A stretch of DNA of 64,000 bases from the NCBI RefSeq assembly GCF_047501465.1, contig NZ_JAZDRL010000001.1, positions 434,001 to 498,000 on the forward strand, read 5' to 3'. The notes below the pieces were generated by a model. The model saw nothing but the letters and a program-made list of their open reading frames with translations. It made no database searches and was not told where the DNA came from. Both the position numbers and the translations under genes were made by a program. The DNA is from Pseudochelatococcus sp047501465. Its GTDB lineage: Bacteria > Pseudomonadota > Alphaproteobacteria > Rhizobiales > Beijerinckiaceae. This document shows, piece after piece, positions 1-9,464 of the stretch. Position 1 is the stretch's first letter. The number at the start of each line of letters is the position of its first letter.

Positions 1-2
1 GC

Positions 3-2138
3 CTTGCCGTCACAGGCGTGCGCCGTGTGATGGTAGAAATTGTTAGTGAAGGCGCAACCTTATCGGTTGCAGGAGGCATGCTGTTGCTTGCCCTTGCCCA
101 GCCAGCTTTTCAGGAAACCAACGACGATTGGCTCAAGAAGCCCGATTTTGCTGTAACCTTTCTGGATCGATACGGCAATGAAATTGGTCGGCGCGGCATT
201 CTGCATGACGATTCGCTTGAGCTTGATGAGTTTCCGGATGTGCTGATCAAGGCTGTGCTATCCACCGAAGATCGGCGTTTTTATCAGCATTTTGGTATTG
301 ATATCATTGGTACCTTCCGGGCACTTACAGCCAATGCGCGCGCAGATGGCGTCGTGCAGGGCGGGTCTTCTATCACCCAGCAGCTTGCCAAGAACCTGTT
401 TTTGACGAACGAGCGCTCGCTTCAGCGCAAAATCAATGAGGCCTTCCTGTCATTGTGGCTGGAGTCGCGGCTGACAAAGAATGAGATTCTAAAGCTTTAT
501 CTCGACCGCGCTTATATGGGTGGCGGTACATTTGGGGCTGCTGCGGCGGCTGAGTTTTATTTTGGCAAATCAGTGCGCGACATCACCTTGCCTGAGGCAG
601 CGATGCTGGCTGGTTTGTTTAAGGCGCCATCTAAATATGCTCCGCATGTTAATCTGCCTGCTGCCCGTAGCCGTGCTTCAGATGTGCTGGGTACGATGGT
701 TGCTAATGGTTTTATCAGCGATGGCCTGGCCGAAATTGCGCGTCGCAACCCGGCAACGCCGGTGGATCGTGTGCGTGATTCCAGCCCGGATTATTACCTT
801 GATTGGGCCTTTGATGAAATCCGCGTCATGGCGCAGGACGGTGCCCTGAAAGGTGAGCGTGTACTGGTCGTAAAGACTCCACATGATGCGTCAGTGCAGC
901 ATCTGGCTGAGAATGCGCTTGAGGAAGGGTTGCGGCAGGAAGGTAAGCGTTGGGGCGTCAAGCAGGGCGCCATTACAGTGCTTGATCCTGATGGAGCTGC
1001 GCGCGCCATGGTTGGTGGCCGTGATTATGGTGAGAGCCAGTTTAACAGGGCGACAGGGTCGTTGCGTCAGCCGGGGTCCTCTTTCAAGCCTTTTGTCTAT
1101 GCAGCTGCAATGATGGATGGTCTTGTCACGCCAGAGAGCATGATCGTGGATGGTCCTACATGCATCGGCAACTGGTGCCCTAACAATTATGGCCGCAGCT
1201 ATGCTGGGCGTGTATCGCTGACGACAGCTTTGCAGAAGTCAATCAACACGACACCTGTGCGCTTGACCTTGATGATGGGCAAAGGAAACGCCCGCAAAGG
1301 GTTAGCGCGGGTGATCGAGATGAGCCACAAGATGGGCATCACCACGGAACTTCGCAATACAGCGCCGCTGCCAATTGGTGCGGAAGGCGTGCGTGTGCTG
1401 GATATGGCAGCGGGCTTTGCAGTCTTTTCCAATGGCGGTATGCGTGGAAAGCCTTATGCTGCTATGGAAATAAGCAATGGTCACGGCGAGATATTGTGGC
1501 GTTACCAGCGGGATACAGCAAAGCCTGAGCAGGTGCTGACGGCTGATGTCGCAGGCGGGATGAACCGCATGATGACGCAAGTCGTGGAAGCAGGGACGGG
1601 GCGTCGCGCGCGTATCGATGGCGTGCCAGTTGCAGGTAAAACGGGCACCACCAACGCTTATCGCGATGCATGGTTTGTGGGATATTCGGGTAATCTGGTT
1701 GCAAGTGTCTGGCTGGGAAATGACAATTATCATCCAACCAATCGTATGACAGGCGGTACATTGCCAGCCCAGATATGGCAGGCGTTTATGGAACCCGCCC
1801 ATCGCGGATTAACGATCCGTCCTTTACCAGGCGTAACTCCTGCTTCACCAGCTATTGCAGCAAATGCTACGGCAGATAATGGTGATGAGCTGAGTGCAAA
1901 TATCAATCTGTCACGGCAATCATATGATTTGTTGCAAGGAATGAGTGTGCTGTTTGACGAAGCATCGCGCACGCCGCTTGATATAACCGTACAGATGCAT
2001 CAGCAGGATCGTGATCAGCAGATTATTCAGCAGGCTATCATTGATGATCCTGCAATGGGCATAGAACATCGCAGTGAATTGCTTCGTGTTGCAGCGCGTA
2101 AATTATTGGGGCCCCTTCAACCACCGATGCGCCCATGA
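3..2138 (+). CDS. Class A penicillin-binding protein, PBP1A type (5' end outside window)
   Basis: Bifunctional peptidoglycan synthase of the inner membrane: an N-terminal GT51 glycosyltransferase polymerises lipid II and a C-terminal transpeptidase crosslinks the stem peptides. The reading frame is open to the left edge; a GTG at 18 is the first possible start in view, but the cytoplasmic tail and start probably lie upstream. Counting from that GTG, a hydrophobic segment spans about residues 15-31. GT51 motifs follow: EDRRFYQHFGID near 85 (catalytic Glu), GGSSITQQLAKN near 115, and a KNEILKLYLDRAYMGGG block near 155. The transpeptidase has SSFK (S354, K357), an SIN triad near 408 and KTGT at 541. 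The last four bases overlap the DUF1214 gene, so the two are probably translationally coupled. Family assignment is secure; which PBP1 paralogue this is cannot be told from one copy. Confidence 0.93.
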   Translation, partial: LAVTGVRRVMVEIVSEGATLSVAGGMLLLALAQPAFQETNDDWLKKPDFAVTFLDRYGNEIGRRGILHDDSLELDEFPDVLIKAVLSTEDRRFYQHFGIDIIGTFRALTANARADGVVQGGSSITQQLAKNLFLTNERSLQRKINEAFLSLWLESRLTKNEILKLYLDRAYMGGGTFGAAAAAEFYFGKSVRDITLPEAAMLAGLFKAPSKYAPHVNLPAARSRASDVLGTMVANGFISDGLAEIARRNPATPVDRVRDSSPDYYLDWAFDEIRVMAQDGALKGERVLVVKTPHDASVQHLAENALEEGLRQEGKRWGVKQGAITVLDPDGAARAMVGGRDYGESQFNRATGSLRQPGSSFKPFVYAAAMMDGLVTPESMIVDGPTCIGNWCPNNYGRSYAGRVSLTTALQKSINTTPVRLTLMMGKGNARKGLARVIEMSHKMGITTELRNTAPLPIGAEGVRVLDMAAGFAVFSNGGMRGKPYAAMEISNGHGEILWRYQRDTAKPEQVLTADVAGGMNRMMTQVVEAGTGRRARIDGVPVAGKTGTTNAYRDAWFVGYSGNLVASVWLGNDNYHPTNRMTGGTLPAQIWQAFMEPAHRGLTIRPLPGVTPASPAIAANATADNGDELSANINLSRQSYDLLQGMSVLFDEASRTPLDITVQMHQQDRDQQIIQQAIIDDPAMGIEHRSELLRVAARKLLGPLQPPMRP

Positions 2139-2809
2139 TAGAGCGCCTTTCAGGTTGGGAAAAGAAACAGGGTTTGGCAACTCCAATGATAAATCAATTT
2201 GTTAGAAAGTCATTCTTACGCATTGATTTTGTTCGTGTTGTCTTCGTCATCGTTGCAGCTATCGCACTTGCTGCTGTTATGGGATTAGGTACTGCTTATT
2301 ATCTGACCCGACATGAGCCGCCATTTGGTGCTGTGCGTGTCGGCCCCTGGATAGCGTGGCCTGAGATTGGCTCTGCGGCAATAGACCCGTATGCCAGGGC
2401 TACGGTTTCTCGTATCGGGGAGCTCTCTCTGGGGGCGGGTGAAGGTTTGGCGTTTTCAGCAAACCGCGATAGTGCGGGGCGGGTGCTTAATGGATCTTGC
2501 ACTTATCGTGTGCGGGGGCCTGTTCCCACATCGCGTGCGTGGACACTAACGGTTTATCAAGCGGATGGCACGATGCCGCCTAATCCTACAGGTAGAAATG
2601 GTTTTACCTCGCATGAGGTGTTGCGCAACCTTAATGGCACAGCTGAAATCGTAATCTCGCCTGAGGCGCAGCCAGGAAATTGGCTTATGTCACCACAGCG
2701 CTCAAACTTGATGCTGATGCTACGTCTTTATGGCACGTCAGTTTCCACCATGACTGGGGCTGTTGAATCTTCCGGCTTGCCAACGATCGACAGGCAGTCA
2801 TGCCCATGA
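2135..2809 (+). CDS. DUF1214 domain membrane-anchored protein
   Basis: Function unknown. The protein has 224 residues with one N-terminal membrane segment at about residues 33-58 (FVRVVFVIVAAIALAAVMG) and a periplasmic remainder that resembles the DUF1214 fold, including a VRVGPWIAWP stretch and a SRAWTLTVYQADG block. In Hyphomicrobiales, DUF1214 proteins commonly sit directly before a DUF1254 protein, as here. The ATG at 2135 overlaps the stop of the penicillin-binding protein gene (ATGA), which favours this start; a second ATG at 2189 would give a shorter cytoplasmic tail and cannot be excluded. The coupling to a peptidoglycan synthase suggests an envelope role, which is inference only. Confidence 0.82.
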   Translation: MIERLSGWEKKQGLATPMINQFVRKSFLRIDFVRVVFVIVAAIALAAVMGLGTAYYLTRHEPPFGAVRVGPWIAWPEIGSAAIDPYARATVSRIGELSLGAGEGLAFSANRDSAGRVLNGSCTYRVRGPVPTSRAWTLTVYQADGTMPPNPTGRNGFTSHEVLRNLNGTAEIVISPEAQPGNWLMSPQRSNLMLMLRLYGTSVSTMTGAVESSGLPTIDRQSCP

Positions 2810-3444
2810 CGGAAACGCGCGCGCTTAAGCTCATCTCACACAAGCGCCTTAACAGAGAGCATGCGCCACGCTGGCAGCTCACCCAGGCTTTGCGTTGGCT
2901 CACAACCACAGTCCTGTACACACTTGCGCTCGGGCTGACACTTGGGGCGCTTGCGCATATCATCACCATTTTTACCATACCGCTTATGGGCTCGAATGAT
3001 GCGGTCAATCGCCTTTCAGAGGAAACGCTGGAAGCACTTCTATCAGATACGGTTGTCATGGATGGCAAAGGGTTTACCCCGCCATGGCCTGATCCAGCTT
3101 TTGTCACAACTTATTGTCGGTTTGATTTATCAAGCGGCCCCCAGCGGATACGTGCACGCACGCCTGATGGGTTTGCCGGTCTTTCGTTGCACGGACCTGG
3201 CGGTACGGTAATTTATGCTGTGACCGATGAGGTGGCGCAGGGAGGTGAGCTGGCGCTTACAATTCTGACTGCCGACCAAGCCATTGATTCACCGTCTGAT
3301 GCAACAGATATACGCGTGATTGCGCCTGTTCAGAATGGCATTGGGGTGACTTACGGACTGGCGGTTTATCGGGTAATGGCTTCACAGCCCAGTCAGCGTG
3401 ATGTGGCACGAGGCGTTGCTTCCACGCTGCGTTGCGGTTCATAA
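2800..3444 (+). CDS. DUF1254-type membrane protein
   Basis: Function unknown. The protein has 214 residues with a cytoplasmic N-terminus, one membrane segment at about residues 32-58 (TVLYTLALGLTLGALAHIIT) and a periplasmic domain. It matches the short form of DUF1254 that accompanies DUF1214 in Hyphomicrobiales. It overlaps the preceding gene by ten bases. An ATG six bases further in (2806) is an alternative start. It is probably the last gene of a PBP1A-DUF1214-DUF1254 operon: an 81-base gap separates it from the next gene and no clear terminator is visible in that gap. Confidence 0.75.
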   Translation: MPMTETRALKLISHKRLNREHAPRWQLTQALRWLTTTVLYTLALGLTLGALAHIITIFTIPLMGSNDAVNRLSEETLEALLSDTVVMDGKGFTPPWPDPAFVTTYCRFDLSSGPQRIRARTPDGFAGLSLHGPGGTVIYAVTDEVAQGGELALTILTADQAIDSPSDATDIRVIAPVQNGIGVTYGLAVYRVMASQPSQRDVARGVASTLRCGS

Positions 3445-3525
3445 TTGTATAAATAGTGCTAAAGGATAGCGGGAAGCATCAAGCAGCCTCTGGCGTCAGG
3501 CGTCAATCCCGGTTATTGAAGCGGC

Positions 3526-5340
3526 ATGGCTCCTCCTCTTCTTACACTTCAGAATATTCACCTGACATTTGGCGGCGCGCCTCTTCTTGAAGGCGCGGAA
3601 CTGTCCGTGTCAGAAGGCGAACGCCTTTGTCTTGTTGGGCGCAATGGCTCCGGTAAATCCACGCTGCTGAAAATTGCAGCGGGATTGGTGACAGCCGATA
3701 CCGGTACGCGGTTCGTGCAACCTGGCACAACGGTTCGCTATCTCCCGCAAGAACCAGACTTTTCTGGCTTTGCAACCACGCTTGCATATGTCGAGGCCGG
3801 GCTTGCTCCCGGAGATGACGCTTACCGAGCAAGCTATCTGCTTGAGCAGTTAGGCCTGACGGGTGCGGAAGACCCCTCGCAGATTTCAGGCGGTGAGGCG
3901 CGGCGTGCTGCATTGGCGCGCGTGCTGGCGCCAGAGCCGGATGTGTTGTTGCTCGATGAGCCAACCAACCACCTTGATCTACCTGTGATCGAGTGGCTGG
4001 AAAATGAAATCCGCAGCATGAAATCGGCTCTTGTGCTGATCAGCCATGATCGGCGCTTTCTTGAAACGCTTTCGCGTGCCACGGTCTGGCTGGATCGAGG
4101 GACGGCGCGTCGTCTGGATAAGAGCTTCGCTGCTTTTGAGGCTTGGCGCGATGAGGTGCTGGAGCAGGAAGAGGTCGATCGCCATAAGCTTGAACGACGC
4201 ATCGCGGCTGAAAATGACTGGATGCGCTATGGCGTAACCGCGCGGCGCAAGCGCAACGTAGGGCGGCTGCGCAGGCTGCAGGGCATGCGCAAGGACTTCC
4301 GCGAGCATCAACGTGCTGCAGGCTCCGTCAACATGACGGTGACTGAGGGCGAGATGTCCGGCAAGCTCGTCATTGAGGCGAAGAACCTGCGTAAAGCATT
4401 CGGCGAGCGGGTGATTGTGGATGACTTCTCGATCCGTGTTTTGCGTAATGACCGTATTGGTATCGTTGGCCCCAATGGTGCGGGCAAGACCACGCTGTTG
4501 AATATGCTCACAGGCGATCTTGCACCCGATAGTGGATCAATCCGCCTTGGTGCGAACCTGCAGATGGCGTTTCTCGATCAGCGCCGCGCAACGCTTGCAC
4601 CTGGTATCACGCTTAAAGAGGCCCTCACCGGTGGCGGTGACATGGTGAGCGTGGGCGGTACGGTGAAGCATGTTGCCAGCTATATGAAGGACTTCTTGTT
4701 CTCGCCCGATCAGATCAACACGCCTGTTTCTGTTCTCTCTGGCGGAGAGCGGGGTAGGCTGACATTGGCGCGGGCGCTGTCTCTGCCATCGAACTTTCTG
4801 ATCCTCGATGAGCCCACCAACGATCTTGATCTTGAAACACTCGATCTGCTTGAAGAGACGATTGCCGATTATCCTGGCACTGTCATTCTTGTAAGTCATG
4901 ATCGTGACTTTCTCGATCGTACCGTCAATGCCGTGGTGGTGTTTGAGGGGAAGGGGCGTTGGCAGGTTTATGCTGGTGGCTATTCAGATATGCTCAATCA
5001 ACGCGGTGAAGGTGTTACTGCGCGCGTGTCTGACAAGTCTGAGAAGAGCGAAAAGCCCAAGACTGTTTCTTCCTCCGCCCCTTCTGTCGCGTCTGAAAAT
5101 AAGCGTAAGCTGTCCTTCAAGGAAAAGCATGCGCTGGAAACTCTGCCTGATCGCATTGCAGCGTTGGAACGCGACATTGCCAAGTTGCAGACGCTGCTGG
5201 CCGATCCCGAACTTTACACGCGCGAGCCGGCCAAGTTTGAAAAGGCTAATGCTCTCCTTGCACGTGCTGAAGAAGATCGCGCCGCATCCGAAGAGGAGTG
5301 GTTGCGACTGGAGATGCTGCGCGAGGAGCTGGAGGGCTGA
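3526..5340 (+). CDS. uup: ABC-F ATPase, Uup type
   Basis: Cytoplasmic ABC-F protein with two nucleotide-binding domains and no membrane segments; the family acts on ribosomes, and Uup members also bind branched DNA. Domain 1 has Walker A GRNGSGKST near residue 40, signature SGGEARRA near 124 and Walker B LLLDEPTNHLD near 145. Domain 2 has GPNGAGKTT near 316, LSGGERGRL near 404 and LILDEPTNDLD near 425. Residues about 515-604 form the charged coiled-coil C-terminal domain (ABC_tran_CTD) that distinguishes Uup from EttA and YbiT. A weak GAAG ribosome binding site precedes the ATG. The stop codon overlaps the start of the methyltransferase gene. Confidence 0.92.
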   Translation: MAPPLLTLQNIHLTFGGAPLLEGAELSVSEGERLCLVGRNGSGKSTLLKIAAGLVTADTGTRFVQPGTTVRYLPQEPDFSGFATTLAYVEAGLAPGDDAYRASYLLEQLGLTGAEDPSQISGGEARRAALARVLAPEPDVLLLDEPTNHLDLPVIEWLENEIRSMKSALVLISHDRRFLETLSRATVWLDRGTARRLDKSFAAFEAWRDEVLEQEEVDRHKLERRIAAENDWMRYGVTARRKRNVGRLRRLQGMRKDFREHQRAAGSVNMTVTEGEMSGKLVIEAKNLRKAFGERVIVDDFSIRVLRNDRIGIVGPNGAGKTTLLNMLTGDLAPDSGSIRLGANLQMAFLDQRRATLAPGITLKEALTGGGDMVSVGGTVKHVASYMKDFLFSPDQINTPVSVLSGGERGRLTLARALSLPSNFLILDEPTNDLDLETLDLLEETIADYPGTVILVSHDRDFLDRTVNAVVVFEGKGRWQVYAGGYSDMLNQRGEGVTARVSDKSEKSEKPKTVSSSAPSVASENKRKLSFKEKHALETLPDRIAALERDIAKLQTLLADPELYTREPAKFEKANALLARAEEDRAASEEEWLRLEMLREELEG

Positions 5341-6152
5341 TGCGCTCCACAATCCTGATTGAATCTCCGGATGATCCGCGTGTCGCTGCTTATGTGAATA
5401 TCCGGGAGCGCGACCTGATCGGGCACGGAGGGCGCTTTATCGCGGAGGGTGAGACGGTGCTCAGCGTGTTGCTGCGACAGCCATTGCATAGCATTGAATC
5501 ACTGTTCATTCTTGATAAACGTTTGCCATTGCTAGGTGACTTGCTTGCAGCGGTGCCTGATCATGTGCCGGTTTATACGGCTGCACGCGCGGTGATGGAT
5601 CAGGTGGCTGGTTTTCCCATCCACCGTGGTGTACTGGGCGTAGGGCTGCGTGCGCCAGCTGCAGATCCGGTGGCATTTCTGCGCCAGTTACCTGAGAATT
5701 CTCTTATTGTTGGTCTGGTCGGACTTGCGAACCACGACAATGCCGGCGGTATTTTTCGCAATGCTGCGGCCTTCGGTGCTGCTGCCGTGCTGCTTGATGA
5801 TACCTCTTGCGATCCGCTTTATCGTAAGGCAATCCGTGTCTCCGTGGGAGGCGCTTTGACGGTGCCGTTTTTTCGTGCGGGTTCAGCGCTTGCAATGGTT
5901 GAAATGCTGGAGAGTGCAGGCTTTTCCCTGCTAGCGCTAAGCCCGCGTGGCAGAGAGACACTCTCCGGGTTGCAAGCTCCTCGGCGTGCGGCGCTATTGC
6001 TTGGGACGGAAGGTCCCGGCCTGCCTGATGATATACTGGCGCGATGTCGTACCGTATCCATACCGATGCATGGCACATTTGATTCATTGAACGTGGCGAC
6101 AACCAGTGGTATCGCTCTGCATCATCTCGTTAGCTATCCAGCGCCGCATTAA
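5340..6152 (+). CDS. SpoU/TrmH-family RNA 2'-O-methyltransferase
   Basis: SPOUT-class S-adenosylmethionine-dependent methyltransferase, 270 residues, predicted to 2'-O-methylate a ribose in tRNA or rRNA; the exact target cannot be read from sequence. The N-terminal third fits the substrate-binding domain. The catalytic knot shows motif 1 (NHDNAGGIFRNAAAFGA with the conserved Asn and Arg near residues 128-138), motif 2 (LLLGTEGPGLP near 220) and motif 3 (SLNVATTSGIALHH near 250). I chose the ATG at 5340 because it overlaps the uup stop (TGATG) and starts just before the conserved region. Its last 23 bases overlap the convergent HD-domain gene. Confidence 0.9.
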   Translation: MRSTILIESPDDPRVAAYVNIRERDLIGHGGRFIAEGETVLSVLLRQPLHSIESLFILDKRLPLLGDLLAAVPDHVPVYTAARAVMDQVAGFPIHRGVLGVGLRAPAADPVAFLRQLPENSLIVGLVGLANHDNAGGIFRNAAAFGAAAVLLDDTSCDPLYRKAIRVSVGGALTVPFFRAGSALAMVEMLESAGFSLLALSPRGRETLSGLQAPRRAALLLGTEGPGLPDDILARCRTVSIPMHGTFDSLNVATTSGIALHHLVSYPAPH

Positions 6153-6735
6153 AGCTGGCCAGAAAGCGTTCTTTAGCGGTTTCTGCATCCCATGGTGCGA
6201 GAAGCGCTTCAGCACCATGAGGTAGCGGCACTGGCTTACCGAAGAATCCAGTGGCCTCTGTCAGGCTGAAGCCCGCAAGTCTGGTGGCTTCGTAAAAAGC
6301 AGAGGCTTGATCAGCCCGTTTAATGGCACGTGTCAACGTGGCGGACGGTTGCGATGGCAAGCCGAAGCGGATGTGAATTGCCGCTAAGAGCCGCTTCTCG
6401 ATATCCCTATAACCATCGCCCAGCACGGCCTTGAATGGCGAGATGATATCGCCCACGACATATTCTGCAGCGTCATGCAGCAGGACAGAAAGACGGGAAT
6501 CGCGTGTAAGAGCAGGGTCTGCGGCCTCAGCAAAGCATTCTACCAACACGGTGTGTTGCGCTACGGAGAAGATATGCGCACCGCTCGTTTGCCCGTTCCA
6601 GCGTGCAACCCTTGCAAGTCCGTGGGCGATGTCCTCGATTTCGATATCCATCGGCGAAGGGTCGATCAGGTCAAGTCTACGGCCCGATAGCATGCGTTGC
6701 CATACCCGTGGCGGCTTTGGTGTGCGTGATCTCAT
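6130..6735 (-). CDS. HD-domain phosphohydrolase (YfbR-like)
   Basis: Metal-dependent HD-superfamily hydrolase of 201 residues. The HD signature is visible as a conserved His in FSVAQHTVLV and the paired LLHDAAEYVVGDI. This arrangement is typical of YfbR/YGK1-like 5'-deoxynucleotidases, although Hyphomicrobiales homologues are mostly uncharacterised. The start at 6735 lies one base after the tag stop codon, which fits an operon; upstream in-frame codons would run through tag and are rejected. The 3' end overlaps the convergent methyltransferase gene by 23 bases. Nucleotide-pool housekeeping would fit its position beside a DNA glycosylase, but that is inference. Confidence 0.85.
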   Translation of the reverse strand: MRSRTPKPPRVWQRMLSGRRLDLIDPSPMDIEIEDIAHGLARVARWNGQTSGAHIFSVAQHTVLVECFAEAADPALTRDSRLSVLLHDAAEYVVGDIISPFKAVLGDGYRDIEKRLLAAIHIRFGLPSQPSATLTRAIKRADQASAFYEATRLAGFSLTEATGFFGKPVPLPHGAEALLAPWDAETAKERFLASFNAALDS

Positions 6736-6736
6736 G

Positions 6737-7363
6737 TCAGGAACGTAAAGCAAGAGCTGCGCATTTTGCGTGGCAGCAGCAATCAACCATATGATCGTTG
6801 ACCATGCCCACTGCTTGCATAAACGCATAGGTGATGGTGGGGCCGCAGAACTTGAAACCTGCCTTTTTGAGCTCTTTTGACATGGCAAGCGATTGTTCTG
6901 TCTGAGCCGGAACATCTTCGCGGTTGCGGAACTGGTTGATCCGCGGGCGGCCGTCAACGAACTTCCATATGAAATCGCTGAACGAGCCACGCTCTTGCAT
7001 GTTCAGATAGATGCGGGCGCTGACAATGGTGCCGGTTATCTTGGCGCGGTTACGCACGATGCCGGTATCCTGCATCAGTTCTTCAATCTTGGCTTCATCG
7101 AAACGGGCGATGATTTCAGGATCGAAGTTGGCAAAAGCACGATGAAAACCTTCGCGTTTGCGCAAAATGGTGATCCACGAGAGACCAGCCTGAAAACCAT
7201 CCAGAATGAGCTTCTCAAACAGCGCTCGGCTGTCGTACTCCGGTACGCCCCATTCGTCATCGTGGTAAGCCACATAAAATGGGTCCATACCGGGCCATAA
7301 ACAGCGCGTTTTACCATCCGCGTGCAGTTGCACAAAATTGCTGGAAACAGGAGCAGATGTCAT
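6737..7363 (-). CDS. tag: 3-methyladenine DNA glycosylase I
   Basis: Base-excision repair glycosylase that removes 3-methyladenine from DNA; 208 residues. The family pattern is clear: RCLWPGMDPFYVAYHDDEWG near residues 18-38 includes the first Cys and His zinc ligands, then FEKLILDGFQAGLSWITIL (helix-hairpin region with the substrate-contacting Glu and Trp), and VDCCCHAKC near the C-terminus supplies the remaining ligands. The ATG overlaps the stop of ygfZ by four bases, and the HD gene follows one base later, so ygfZ-tag-HD is a tightly packed operon. Confidence 0.93.
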   Translation of the reverse strand: MTSAPVSSNFVQLHADGKTRCLWPGMDPFYVAYHDDEWGVPEYDSRALFEKLILDGFQAGLSWITILRKREGFHRAFANFDPEIIARFDEAKIEELMQDTGIVRNRAKITGTIVSARIYLNMQERGSFSDFIWKFVDGRPRINQFRNREDVPAQTEQSLAMSKELKKAGFKFCGPTITYAFMQAVGMVNDHMVDCCCHAKCAALALRS

Positions 7364-8226
7364 AATGTGGGCTCACCTGGAAAGGCAAAGCGAATAAACG
7401 CAGGCTTTTCTAATTGAAGCGGAATATCATCAGCCGTAATTGGCAGACCCGCTGTAAGCGCATCGCTTACGCGATCAAGTCGCAAGGTTGCAAGCGCGCG
7501 TCCTTCACCAACCGAACCAATGGTGCCAAGCGTTTTACCGCCCGCAACAACTTCAGTGCCGCTTGCAGGTGCAGTTGCTGTAAAGGTTACAGGCACAATG
7601 CGCGTGCGTGCAGTGGCGCGGTGATGCATGCGCGAGACGACTTCCTGCCCGACATAGCAGCCCTTATCGAACGCCACGCCCTGTAATTGGTCCATCAGCA
7701 CTTCATGCGGGAAGGCATCACTCCAGGCAAAGTCCTTGCCGCCTTCTGGCACACCCAGATGGATCCGGTGCTTATGCCAAGCATCAGGATTATCCCCCAG
7801 CGTTGCAAGGCGGTCCCGTTCCGAAATAATGCGGGTGCCGAGCTCTGCAAGGCGCGGATCAATATAGGTAATGCCGAGATCGCTAGGCGCGCTATCACCG
7901 CCCCAGACAACGCCAACGCCCATCGCATCGGAGAGGTTTTCCACGATGACCTTGGCGCGTAATTTATAAAAACCAAGACGTTTAGTCAGCGCCTCAGCCT
8001 GATCATGTGCAACATCCAATAGATAGCCACCGCCATGCGTATCCGGCACGGCGATGGCTAGCCCGTCAAACAGGATCTTGCCTTGCGGCGTCAGCAGCCC
8101 GAACCAGCGCGCTTCACCGGGCGTGAGGGTTTCGACATCGCTGGTGACGAGGTTATGCAGGAAATGACGGGCATCATCCCCCGCCACTTTCACGACACCC
8201 CGATCTGCAAGGTAAGCCTGTGGCAT
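7360..8226 (-). CDS. ygfZ: Folate-binding YgfZ/GcvT-like protein
   Basis: Cytoplasmic folate-dependent protein that supports assembly or repair of iron-sulfur clusters in the YgfZ/IBA57 family; 288 residues. The diagnostic KGCYVGQEVVSRMHHR segment with the conserved Cys lies near residues 187-202, preceded by a GcvT-like N-terminal half containing FLHNLVTSDVETL. It is the first gene of a minus-strand set with tag and the HD hydrolase. The argG stop lies only five bases upstream of its start, so argG may be co-transcribed with it. Confidence 0.92.
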   Translation of the reverse strand: MPQAYLADRGVVKVAGDDARHFLHNLVTSDVETLTPGEARWFGLLTPQGKILFDGLAIAVPDTHGGGYLLDVAHDQAEALTKRLGFYKLRAKVIVENLSDAMGVGVVWGGDSAPSDLGITYIDPRLAELGTRIISERDRLATLGDNPDAWHKHRIHLGVPEGGKDFAWSDAFPHEVLMDQLQGVAFDKGCYVGQEVVSRMHHRATARTRIVPVTFTATAPASGTEVVAGGKTLGTIGSVGEGRALATLRLDRVSDALTAGLPITADDIPLQLEKPAFIRFAFPGEPTL

Positions 8227-8231
8227 GGTGC

Positions 8232-9464
8232 TTAGAGCCCGTGTTTGCGCTTACGCTGCGCGAGCGTGCGTAGACGCAGTGCATTCAGACGAATGAAGCC
8301 TTGGGCATCACGATGATCGTAGGCAACCGCACCGTCTTCAAACGTTACGAGGTCCTGATCATAGAGCGAATAGGGGCTTTCACGTCCCACAATATGCACG
8401 CCGCCCTTATAGAGCTTCAGGCGCACTTGGCCGGTGACGAACTCCTGGCTGGCATCGATCAGCTTCTGCAGCAGCTCACGCTCTGGCGAGAACCAGAAGC
8501 CGTTGTAAATCAGCTCGGCATACTTGGGCATCAGCTCATCCTTGAGATGCGCTGCGCCACGGTCGAGCGTGACCTGCTCGATTGCGCGGTGCGCATACCA
8601 CAGGATCGTGCCACCGGGGGTCTCGTACATACCCCGTGACTTCATGCCTACGAAGCGGTTCTCGACGAGATCAAGACGGCCGATACCATTGGCGCCGCCC
8701 AGCTCATTGAGCTTGGTGAGAAGTGTTGCGGGCGATAGCTTTTCACCATTGATAGCAACGGGATCGCCCTTTTCAAAGTCGATCGTGATATACGTCGGCG
8801 TATCGGGTGCAGCCTCTGGCGAGACCGAGCGTGAGAATACGTATTCTGGCACTTCATCAGCTGGATCTTCCAGCACCTTGCCCTCAGATGAAGTGTGCAG
8901 CAGGTTGGCGTCAACAGAGAACGGTGCATCGCCGCGCTTGTCCTTGGCAATCGGAATTTGATTCTGCTCAGCAAACTCGATGAGCTTGGTGCGCGAGGTC
9001 AGATCCCACTCGCGCCAAGGCGCAATCACCGTGACATCGGGCTTGAGCGCATAATAGCCAAGCTCGAAGCGCACCTGATCGTTACCCTTGCCGGTTGCGC
9101 CATGCGAAACTGCATCTGCGCCTACGCGCTCTGCGATTTCGATCTGCTTCTTGGCGATCAGCGGCCGAGCAATTGAGGTGCCGAGGAGGTACAGGCCCTC
9201 ATACTGTGCGTTGGCGCGGAACATCGGGAAGACATAATCGCGCACGAATTCTTCGCGCAGGTCTTCGATGAAGATGTTTTCCGGCTTGATGCCGAGCAGC
9301 ATCGCCTTCTGGCGTGCGGGTTCCAGCTCTTCGCCCTGGCCGAGATCGGCGGTGAAGGTCACCACTTCGGCCTGGTAGTTGGTCTGAAGCCACTTGAGGA
9401 TGATGGAGGTATCGAGGCCGCCGGAATAGGCGAGCACTACTTTTTTCACGCGCTTGTCTGTCAT
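8232..9464 (-). CDS. argG: Argininosuccinate synthase
   Basis: ATP-dependent ligation of citrulline and aspartate to argininosuccinate, the penultimate step of arginine biosynthesis. The N-terminal pyrophosphatase motif LAYSGGLDTSIILKWL is near residue 10, SHGATGKGNDQVRFE near 120 (citrulline and ATP contacts) and ITIDFEKGDPVAING near 240. The 410-residue length from the ATG at 9464 is typical; an in-frame ATG at 9476 and an upstream extension add non-conserved residues. The ribosome binding site is weak. It is divergent from aroA across about 200 bases. Confidence 0.95.
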   Translation of the reverse strand: MTDKRVKKVVLAYSGGLDTSIILKWLQTNYQAEVVTFTADLGQGEELEPARQKAMLLGIKPENIFIEDLREEFVRDYVFPMFRANAQYEGLYLLGTSIARPLIAKKQIEIAERVGADAVSHGATGKGNDQVRFELGYYALKPDVTVIAPWREWDLTSRTKLIEFAEQNQIPIAKDKRGDAPFSVDANLLHTSSEGKVLEDPADEVPEYVFSRSVSPEAAPDTPTYITIDFEKGDPVAINGEKLSPATLLTKLNELGGANGIGRLDLVENRFVGMKSRGMYETPGGTILWYAHRAIEQVTLDRGAAHLKDELMPKYAELIYNGFWFSPERELLQKLIDASQEFVTGQVRLKLYKGGVHIVGRESPYSLYDQDLVTFEDGAVAYDHRDAQGFIRLNALRLRTLAQRKRKHGL

